10,009 nucleotides of DNA, taken from assembly GCA_023426345.1 (NCBI GenBank), contig JAFAAX010000084.1:1-10009 (forward strand), given 5' to 3'. The notes below the pieces were generated by a model. That model saw only the letters and a program-made list of their open reading frames with translations. It did no database searches and was not told the origin of the DNA. Below are positions 4,149 to 10,009 of this stretch, piece by piece. Made by a program: the position numbers and the translations under genes. Every line of letters begins with the position of its first letter. Position 1 is the first letter of the stretch. This DNA comes from Actinomycetes bacterium. GTDB lineage: Bacteria > Actinomycetota > Actinomycetes > Actinomycetales > Actinomycetaceae.

Positions 4149-6842
4149 ATGCGCACCTCTGAGATCCGCTCACGCTGGCTCGACTACTTCGGGCGGCACG
4201 GACACGAGATCCGGCCGTCCGTGCCCCTGATCTCGCCCGACCCGTCGATCCTGTTCACGATCGCGGGGATGGTGCCCTTCATCCCCTACATCACCGGGGT
4301 GGAGCCTGCGCCGTGGCCGCGAGCCGCGTCCGTCCAGAAGTGCCTGCGCACGAACGACATCGACAACGTCGGCCGCACGACGCGCCACGGCACGTTCTTC
4401 CAGATGAACGGCAACTTCTCCTTCGGCGACTACTTCAAGGAGGGGGCGATCGGCTTCGCGTGGGACCTGCTGACGGGCTCCCAGGACGAGGGCCGGTACG
4501 GGCTGGACGGCGAGCGCCTGTGGGTCACCCTGTGGGATCAGGACGCCGAGTCCTACGACCTGCTGACGAGGCAGATCGGCATGGACGCCCGCCACATCGT
4601 GCGCCTGCCGCGCGAGGAGAACTTCTGGGACACCGGCCAGCCGGGCCCCGCGGGCCCGTGCTGCGAGTGGCACTACGATCGGGGCCCCGCGTTCGGGCCC
4701 GAGGCCGAGGGCGGCGCGGTGGACCCGGGCGGCGACCGCTATCTCGAGCTGTGGAACCTGGTGTTCGACCAGTACCTGCGCGGCGAGGGGGAGGGCAAGG
4801 ACTACCCGCTGCTCGGCGAGCTGGACGCCAAGTGCATCGACACGGGCGCCGGGCTGGAGCGCCTCGCGTTCGTGCTCCAGGACAAGCCGAACATGTACGA
4901 GATCGACGAGGTCTACCCCGTCATCGAGGCCGTCGAGGAGATGTCGGGGCGCCGCTACCACGCCGACGAGGAGGACGACGTCCGCATGCGCGTGGTCGCC
5001 GACCACGTGCGCTCCGCGCTCATGCTGATCTCCGACGGCGTGCGGCCCGGCAACGACGGACGCGGGTACGTCCTGCGCCGGCTGGTGCGCCGCGCGATCC
5101 GGTCGATGCGCCTGCTGGGCGTCGAGGACCCGGCGATGCCGGTCCTGCTGCCCGTCTCCCGGGACGCCATGGCGCCCTCGTACCCGGAGCTGGTGGCGAA
5201 CTGGGACGCGATCTCCGACGTCGCCTACGGCGAGGAGGACGCCTTCCGCCGCACGCTGAGCGCCGGCACGACGATCCTCGACACGGCGGTCGCCGCCGCG
5301 AAGGGCGCCGCCGGACCCGCCGTGATCTCCGGGCAGGACGCGTTCGCCCTGCACGACACCTACGGCTTCCCCATCGACCTCACGTTGGAGATGGCGGCGG
5401 AGCAGGGCGTGGCCGTCGACGAGGCGTCGTTCCGCGCGCTGATGGCGCAGCAGAAGGACCGCGCCCGGGCCGACGCCCGCGCGAAGAAGACGGGCCATGC
5501 CGACGTCCGCCTCTTCCACGAGTTCGCGACCCGCCTGGGCGGGGGATCCCGTTTCCTCGGCTACACGGAGAACGCCTCGGAGGCGACGGTCGAGGGCGTG
5601 CTGGTGGACGGCGCGTCCGTCGCGGTGGCGACCGCGCCCGCCGAGGTCGAGCTGATCCTCGACCAGACCCCCTTCTACGCGGAGATGGGCGGCCAGCTGG
5701 CCGATCACGGCACGATCCGCACGGCGGACGGCGGCGTCGTCGAGGTCGCGGACGTCCAGGCGCCCATCAAGGGGCTCTCCGTGCATCGCGGCACGCTGGT
5801 CGAGGGCGCGCTGGCTGTCGGGCAGCGGGCCTGGGCGGAGATCGACCCGGTCCGCCGGCTCGCGATCGCCCGCGCCCACACCTCCACCCACATGGTCCAC
5901 AAGGCCCTCCACGAGATCGTCTCCGAGACCGCCACGCAGGCCGGGTCCGAGAACGCGCCCTCGCGGCTGCGCTTCGACTTCCGGCACGGCTCGGCGCTGA
6001 CCGGCGACCAGGTGGACGGCATCGAGGAGCTCGTCAACGCGAAGCTGGCGGAGGACCTGTCCGTCACGGACGTCACGATGCCGATCGAGGAGGCCCGCAA
6101 GACGGGCGCGATGGCGCTCTTCGGCGAGAAGTACGGCAAGGAGGTCCGCGTCGTCTCCATCGGCGGGGACTGGTCGAAGGAGTTCTGCGCGGGCACGCAC
6201 GTGCCGACGACGGGCCGCATCGGCCGGGTCGCGGTGCTCGGGGAGTCCTCCATCGGCTCCGGCGTGCGCCGCATCGACGCGCTGGTGGCCGACTCGGCGT
6301 TCGGCTTCCAGGCGAAGGAGCACGCGCTGGTCTCCCAGCTGTCCACGATGGTGGGCGGGCGGCCGGACGAGCTGACCGAGCGCGTCGCCTCCCTGATGAC
6401 CCGGCTGCGCGACGCCGAGAAGGCCCTCGAGCAGCTCGAGCGCGGGCAGGCCCTCTCCCAGGCCGCGGCCCTGGCCGGCCAGGTGCAGCGCCGCGGCGAA
6501 TTCCGGATCGTGGTGTCCCGCGTCGGGGAGATCCCCTCCACGGACGCCCTGCGCGCCCTGGCCCTGGACGTCCGCGACCGCGTGGACGCCGACGGGGCGG
6601 AGGACGGGGGCGTCGTCGTCGCGCTGGCGGGCGTCGTCGGCGGCAAGCCCTCCATCGTCGTGGCCACGGACCAGGGGGCGCGCGTCCGCCAGGTCCAGGC
6701 CGGGACGCTGGCCCGCCTGGCCGCCCAGCGCCTGGGCGGGGGCGGCGGCGGACGCGCCGACGTCGCCCAGGGCGGGGGGACGGATGCGTCGGCCATCGAC
6801 GACGCCCTGAGGGCGGTGGCCCAGGAGATCGGGCAGCGGTGA
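4149..6842 (+). CDS. alaS: Alanine--tRNA ligase
   Basis: The 897-aa class II synthetase charges tRNA-Ala and hydrolyses mischarged Ser- and Gly-tRNA-Ala in the cytoplasm. Motif 1 is near residues 22-50 (RPSVPLISPDPSILFTIAGM). Motif 2 is near 58-95 (QKCLRTNDIDNVG...RHGTFFQMNGNFSFGDYF). Motif 3 is at 231-240 (DTGAGLERLA). The tRNA-recognition domain follows (VVADHVRSALMLISDGVRPGNDGRGYVLRRLVRRA). The editing site is complete: HTSTH (His577, His581) and CAGTH (Cys680, His684), the expected zinc ligands. A coiled-coil linker (about 735-770) leads to the C-Ala/DHHA1 domain with the glycine-rich RLGGGGGGRADVAQGGG. Its length is within the normal range. The ATG at 4149 is preceded by GAGGA (4141-4145). 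I saw no convincing separate -10 in the 50 bases after the rpsD hairpin, so expression may depend on read-through or an atypical promoter. It heads the cluster and overlaps ruvX by 4 nt. Confidence 0.98.
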   Translation: MRTSEIRSRWLDYFGRHGHEIRPSVPLISPDPSILFTIAGMVPFIPYITGVEPAPWPRAASVQKCLRTNDIDNVGRTTRHGTFFQMNGNFSFGDYFKEGAIGFAWDLLTGSQDEGRYGLDGERLWVTLWDQDAESYDLLTRQIGMDARHIVRLPREENFWDTGQPGPAGPCCEWHYDRGPAFGPEAEGGAVDPGGDRYLELWNLVFDQYLRGEGEGKDYPLLGELDAKCIDTGAGLERLAFVLQDKPNMYEIDEVYPVIEAVEEMSGRRYHADEEDDVRMRVVADHVRSALMLISDGVRPGNDGRGYVLRRLVRRAIRSMRLLGVEDPAMPVLLPVSRDAMAPSYPELVANWDAISDVAYGEEDAFRRTLSAGTTILDTAVAAAKGAAGPAVISGQDAFALHDTYGFPIDLTLEMAAEQGVAVDEASFRALMAQQKDRARADARAKKTGHADVRLFHEFATRLGGGSRFLGYTENASEATVEGVLVDGASVAVATAPAEVELILDQTPFYAEMGGQLADHGTIRTADGGVVEVADVQAPIKGLSVHRGTLVEGALAVGQRAWAEIDPVRRLAIARAHTSTHMVHKALHEIVSETATQAGSENAPSRLRFDFRHGSALTGDQVDGIEELVNAKLAEDLSVTDVTMPIEEARKTGAMALFGEKYGKEVRVVSIGGDWSKEFCAGTHVPTTGRIGRVAVLGESSIGSGVRRIDALVADSAFGFQAKEHALVSQLSTMVGGRPDELTERVASLMTRLRDAEKALEQLERGQALSQAAALAGQVQRRGEFRIVVSRVGEIPSTDALRALALDVRDRVDADGAEDGGVVVALAGVVGGKPSIVVATDQGARVRQVQAGTLARLAAQRLGGGGGGRADVAQGGGTDASAIDDALRAVAQEIGQR

Positions 6843-7330
6843 GTCCCGGGGGGATGCGGCCCGGCGTCCGGCTGGGGGTCGACGTCGGCTCCGTGCGCGT
6901 CGGCGTGGCGCGCACGGACCCGGAGGCGATCCTCACGATCCCCGTGGAGACGATCGCGCGCGCGGACGACGGGTCGGACCTGGCGCGCCTGGTCGCCATC
7001 GCCCGGGACTTCCAGGCGATCGAGGTGGTCGTCGGGCTGCCGCGCCACCTCGCCGGCGGCGAGGGCGTGTCCGCGAACGCGGCGCGCCGGTTCGCCCGGC
7101 GGATCGCGCGCGCCCTGCCCGAGGTTCGCGTGTGCCTGGTCGACGAGCGGCTAAGCTCCAACCAGGCGCACCGCCGCCTGCGAGACGCCGGCGTCCCGGA
7201 GCGCGAGCACCGGGCGATGGTGGACCAGGTGGCGGCGCAGATCATCCTCGAACAGGCGATGGACGACGAGCGCATGGGGACGGGGATCCCCGGCGTGACC
7301 GTCCAGCCCCGCGACCGGAAAGGTCCTTGA
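6839..7330 (+). CDS. ruvX: RuvX/YqgF, putative pre-16S rRNA nuclease / Holliday junction resolvase-like protein
   Basis: This RNase H-like-fold protein of the YqgF family is implicated in 16S rRNA 5' end maturation, and some members cleave Holliday junctions. With the GTG at 6839 it has 163 residues. The acidic active-site positions are visible: Asp15 in LGVDVGSVRVGVA, Glu103 in LVDERLSSNQAHRRL, and Asp129 in AMVDQVAAQIILE. The conserved VVVGLPRHLAGGEG segment is at 63-76. The GTG shares bases with the alaS TGA (GTGA), giving a 4-nt overlap, and AGGAG lies at 6823-6827. An ATG at 6854 is the alternative start (158 residues), but it has only a G run touching it. It ends in a TGATG junction with mltG. 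The alaS-ruvX-mltG order is common in Gram-positive bacteria. Confidence 0.93.
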   Translation: MSPGGMRPGVRLGVDVGSVRVGVARTDPEAILTIPVETIARADDGSDLARLVAIARDFQAIEVVVGLPRHLAGGEGVSANAARRFARRIARALPEVRVCLVDERLSSNQAHRRLRDAGVPEREHRAMVDQVAAQIILEQAMDDERMGTGIPGVTVQPRDRKGP

Positions 7331-8643
7331 TGTCTGACAGCGACGCTCCGGAGTGGCCCTTCCCCTCCCGCCGGCAGCTGCACGCCCACGATCCGAAGGT
7401 CTTCGCCGACGATGACCGGGCGGGGCAGGCCCCGCCGGAGCGCGGCCGGCCCGCCGCGGCCGATGCGGGCTCCGAGGACCGCGCCGCCGCCCCGTGGACC
7501 GTCGAGCCGCGGGAGACCACCTCGGAGCTGCGCTCCCGCCGGCTCGAGCATGAGCGCGCGCGGGTCCGCCGGCGCCGGCGCGCCCGGCGGGTCCGCACGA
7601 CGATCGTCCTGGTCCTCGTCGTGGCGCTGCTCGGCGCCGGCGTGTGGTTCGCGTGGAACATGGTGTCCGGCGGCGGCGGGGCGGCGGAGTCGACCGACTA
7701 CCCCGGTCCAGGGACGGGCTCGGTGGAGGTCACGGTGGAGTCCGGGGATGTAGGGACGGACATCGGGCAGAAGCTCGTCGACAACGGCGTGGTGAAGACG
7801 CTGGGCGCGTTCGTCACAGCCTTCGATGCGAACAAGGCCGCCACCTCGATCAAGCCGGGGACCTACACGCTCAAGCTCCAGATGAGGGCCTCGGACGCGG
7901 TGGCGGCGCTGCTGGACGACGCGAACCGCACCGACAACACGGTGACGGTGCACTCCGGACAGACCGTGGCCCAGGTCTCGGCCAAGATGGCCGCCGTCAC
8001 CGGGTTCTCCGAGGACGACATCGCCGCGGCGCTGGCCGATCCGACGGCGATCGGCCTGCCCGCCGAGGCCGGGGGGAATGCGGAGGGCTGGCTGGAGCCC
8101 GGCACGTACGAGGTCTCCGCCGGCGACACGCCGACCACGCTCTTCTCGCAGATGATCGCCGCCCGGATCGCGTCGCTCGATGCCCAGGGGATCGCGGCCG
8201 GGGACCGCGAGACGGTGCTCATCAAGGCCTCCATCCTCGAGCGCGAGATGAACATCGAGGAGTACCTTCCCCAGGTCGCGCGCGTCATCGACAACCGACT
8301 CGCGGACACGGAGGGCGAGACCCGGGGGTATCTCCAGATGGACTCGACGGTCCTCTACGGCGTCGGGAAGACGGGCGGCGTGCCCACGAAGGACGACCTG
8401 GCCGACGACAACCCGTACAACACGTACCTCCAGCCCGGCCTCCCGCCGACCCCGATCAGCCAGCCCTCGGATGCGGCGATCACGGCCACGCTCCAGCCCG
8501 CGGACGGGAACTGGCTGTACTTCGTCACCGTCGATTTGGACACCGGAGAGACGCTGTTCGCGGACACGTACGATCAGCAGGAGCAGAACAAGGAATTGTT
8601 CAACCAGTACTGCACGGCGAATCCCGGGAAGTGCGTCTCATGA
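7330..8643 (+). CDS. mltG: Endolytic murein transglycosylase MltG (YceG family)
   Basis: The 437-aa single-pass membrane protein cleaves nascent glycan strands and so sets peptidoglycan chain length. A hydrophilic cytoplasmic N-terminus (1-80) ends in an arginine-rich stretch (70-90). One transmembrane helix follows at 91-109 (TIVLVLVVALLGAGVWFAW), then the extracytoplasmic part. This holds a LysM-like segment (about 130-200) and the YceG catalytic domain: AEGWLEPGTYEV; KASILEREM with catalytic Glu304; VIDNRLA; LQMDSTVLYGVG; NPYNTYLQPGLPPTPISQPS. The C-terminal motif reads YFVTVDLDTGETLFADTYDQQEQN, lacking the usual His of the EH pair. Cys428 and Cys435 are the only cysteines. The ATG at 7330 overlaps the ruvX TGA by one base, with GGAAAGG at 7317-7323. 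It overlaps aroE by 4 nt. The identification is firm. Confidence 0.96.
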   Translation: MSDSDAPEWPFPSRRQLHAHDPKVFADDDRAGQAPPERGRPAAADAGSEDRAAAPWTVEPRETTSELRSRRLEHERARVRRRRRARRVRTTIVLVLVVALLGAGVWFAWNMVSGGGGAAESTDYPGPGTGSVEVTVESGDVGTDIGQKLVDNGVVKTLGAFVTAFDANKAATSIKPGTYTLKLQMRASDAVAALLDDANRTDNTVTVHSGQTVAQVSAKMAAVTGFSEDDIAAALADPTAIGLPAEAGGNAEGWLEPGTYEVSAGDTPTTLFSQMIAARIASLDAQGIAAGDRETVLIKASILEREMNIEEYLPQVARVIDNRLADTEGETRGYLQMDSTVLYGVGKTGGVPTKDDLADDNPYNTYLQPGLPPTPISQPSDAAITATLQPADGNWLYFVTVDLDTGETLFADTYDQQEQNKELFNQYCTANPGKCVS

Positions 8644-9536
8644 CTCGTTGGTCGGCCATCATCGGTTCCCCCGTCGCCCACTCGCTATCGCCCGTCCTCC
8701 ATGGCGCCGCCTGGGCGTCGGTCGGGCTGGGACAGGACGAGGGCGGCCCGTGGCGGTTCGACTGCCTGGAGCAGACCAAGGAGACGCTTCCGGCGCTCCT
8801 GGCGGGCCTGGACGCCGACTGCCTCGGGCTCTCCGTGACGATGCCCTGCAAGCAGGCGGTCATCCCGCTGCTGGACACCGTCGAGCCGCTGGCGACCGCC
8901 GTCGGGGCGGTCAACACCGTGGTGCCCTCGGGCGGGCTGCTCTCGGGTTTCAACACGGACGTCTACGGCATCGTCGCGAGCCTCACGGAGGCGCGGGCCC
9001 GCGCCGGCCTGACGGAGCGCCCGAGGTCCGCGGTGGTGCTGGGATCGCGCGCGACGGCCTCCTCGGCGCTGGCCGCCCTGGCGCAGATGCGCGTCGGGGA
9101 CATCACGATGATCGCCCGCCGTTTCAGCGGGGCGGGCTCGGCGTCGATCGCCGCGACGCGCCTGGGCGTCGAGGTCGAGCAGGTCCTCCTCCAGCGCGAC
9201 GATCTGGTCCACGAGGCCCTGGAGCGCGCCGACGTCTTCATCTCGACGGTTCCGGCGGGCGCGGCGGACGGACTCGCCGCCACCCTGCGCCCCCGTCCGG
9301 ACCAGACGCTCCTCGACGTCGTGTACGCGCCCCGCGACACGGGGCCCGTGCGCGCCTACGAGGCGGCGGGCGCCGTCATCGCCGAGGGAGCCGATATGCT
9401 CCTCCACCAGGCGGTCCAGCAGGTGGTCCTCGAGACCGGGCGCCAGCCCGACGTCGAGGCGATGCGCACCGCGATGTGGGCGGAGCTCGACCGTCGGACG
9501 TCCGCGTCCACGTCCAGGACCGCTGCCGGGGCCTGA
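8640..9536 (+). CDS. aroE: Shikimate dehydrogenase (NADP-dependent type) with altered cofactor loop
   Basis: This 298-aa protein should reduce 3-dehydroshikimate to shikimate, step four of chorismate synthesis. The substrate-binding SLS is at 15-17 in GSPVAHSLSPVLH. Catalytic Lys71 is in LSVTMPCK, close to the SVTMPGK of mycobacterial AroE. Catalytic Asp107 is in GFNTDVYG. AVNT and the C-terminal GADMLLHQAVQQV are conserved. The Rossmann loop, usually G-x-G-G or GSGGTA, reads GSRATASS (135-142), and the strand after it ends MIARR, where Arg residues could contact the NADP 2'-phosphate. Loss of both central glycines is unusual, so cofactor preference or activity is less certain than the family call. 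The ATG at 8640 overlaps the mltG stop (ATGA), with GGGAAG at 8626-8631. No other aro gene is in the window, although aroC/aroK/aroB often follow in actinobacteria. Confidence 0.9.
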   Translation: MTRWSAIIGSPVAHSLSPVLHGAAWASVGLGQDEGGPWRFDCLEQTKETLPALLAGLDADCLGLSVTMPCKQAVIPLLDTVEPLATAVGAVNTVVPSGGLLSGFNTDVYGIVASLTEARARAGLTERPRSAVVLGSRATASSALAALAQMRVGDITMIARRFSGAGSASIAATRLGVEVEQVLLQRDDLVHEALERADVFISTVPAGAADGLAATLRPRPDQTLLDVVYAPRDTGPVRAYEAAGAVIAEGADMLLHQAVQQVVLETGRQPDVEAMRTAMWAELDRRTSASTSRTAAGA

Positions 9537-9537
9537 C

Positions 9538-10009
9538 GTGGCGTCGGCCGCCGCCCCGATCTGGGTCGCCCTCGCGTGCTGGGCCCTGGTCGGCGGCTGG
9601 ACCTACGGCCGGGGCTGCGCCCTGGTGGCGGACTACCTCCGCGCAGAGGGACAGCCGGCCGTCGGGCGGCCGTCCCTCACCTGGCTGGTCCTGCTCGTCG
9701 GCGCCGCGGCCCTGCTGGTCGGCCACCGGCATCCCGGCGTGCCCGCCGTGACGGTCGCGGCGATGACGGGGACGATGTCCATGCTCGTCGACGCCCGCAC
9801 CCACCGCCTGCCGAACGCCCTCACCCTGGCGATGGCCGGGGGAGTGGCGGTGGGGCTCGTCTGCGCGTCGCTGGCCGGCGGGGCGCCGGGGGTCTCCGCG
9901 GTCCTCGCGCCCGCGGCCCTCGGCGCCCTGATCTGGACGCTGCCGCTGGGCCTCGGCCACCTGGCGCGGGCCGGCGTGGGGCTGGGCGACGTCAAGCTGG
10001 CGCCCGTGC
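9538..10009 (+). CDS. Prepilin peptidase, A24 family, truncated by window end
   Basis: The first 157 codons of an integral-membrane aspartic protease, which cleaves the leader of type IV, Tad or competence pilin-like proteins. The two catalytic aspartates are present: Asp85 in SMLVDARTHRLPNALT and Asp151 in GLGDVK, matching the G-x-G-D signature. Hydrophobic segments near 8-22, 47-63, 68-84, 94-115 and 118-140 predict a multi-pass protein. The N-terminal cysteine-rich methyltransferase domain of PilD/ComC enzymes is absent: only a short N-terminus with Cys14 and Cys26, no CxxC pairs. It is therefore the short TadV/CpaA-like form. The GTG at 9538 lies one base after the aroE stop; the ribosome binding site is weak (GGGG at 9527-9530), so translation is probably coupled. 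Its substrates lie outside the window. The 3' end is missing. Confidence 0.88.
   Translation, partial: MASAAAPIWVALACWALVGGWTYGRGCALVADYLRAEGQPAVGRPSLTWLVLLVGAAALLVGHRHPGVPAVTVAAMTGTMSMLVDARTHRLPNALTLAMAGGVAVGLVCASLAGGAPGVSAVLAPAALGALIWTLPLGLGHLARAGVGLGDVKLAPV

Noticed and set aside
4170..6323. 717-codon minus-strand frame opposite alaS
   Set aside because: Antisense shadow of a highly conserved gene, with no recognisable domain.
4313..7330. 1005-codon + strand frame overlapping alaS and ending with the ruvX stop
   Set aside because: Only the last 163 codons encode a real protein (RuvX). The part under alaS is Arg/Gly-rich shadow sequence, free of stops because of GC bias.
6073..7953. 626-codon minus-strand frame opposite alaS, ruvX and mltG
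   Set aside because: Antisense shadow whose translation decays into Arg/Pro repeats, with no promoter or ribosome binding site support.
8685..9407. 240-codon minus-strand frame opposite aroE
   Set aside because: Antisense to a conserved gene with intact catalytic motifs, and no plausible product.

Overview
The window is a very GC-rich, tightly packed stretch of chromosome with every gene on the + strand. It almost certainly comes from a high-GC actinobacterium. The S4 protein is the cysteine-free actinobacterial type, and the order rarA - rpsD - alaS - ruvX - mltG - aroE - prepilin peptidase fits the conserved actinobacterial core neighbourhood. An Actinomyces-like member of the Actinomycetaceae is plausible, but the genus cannot be fixed from sequence reading alone.

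Layout. Bases 1-291 hold the C-terminal end of an unrecognised gene. A GNAT-type acetyltransferase (380-1189), a YciO-type member of the Sua5/YciO/YrdC family (1256-1873) and the AAA+ recombination factor RarA (1928-3277) follow as apparently separate transcription units. Both yciO and rarA have a -10-like hexamer exactly six bases before the ATG, which points to leaderless mRNAs. A TAGCCT -10-like box overlaps the rarA stop codon. From there a leader of about 140 nt that can fold into three stem-loops precedes rpsD (3428-4051), which is closed by a strong 15-bp hairpin with no U tract.

The second half is a compact cluster: alaS (4149-6842), ruvX (6839-7330), mltG (7330-8643), aroE (8640-9536) and a prepilin peptidase cut by the window end (9538-10009). 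The last four junctions are overlaps of 4, 1 and 4 nt and a gap of 1 nt, so the five genes are probably one operon with translational coupling. Their jobs are housekeeping: alanyl-tRNA charging, 16S rRNA maturation or Holliday-junction-type nuclease activity, control of peptidoglycan strand length, the shikimate pathway, and processing of pilin-like proteins.

I found no mobile element, CRISPR array, tRNA or rRNA, and no clear novel multi-gene system. The points worth a second look are the leaderless promoters, the structured rpsD leader, an altered cofactor loop in AroE, the YciO/TsaC naming trap, a lone C-terminal cysteine pair in MltG, and the unidentified fragment at the left edge. No intergenic gap exceeds about 150 bases.
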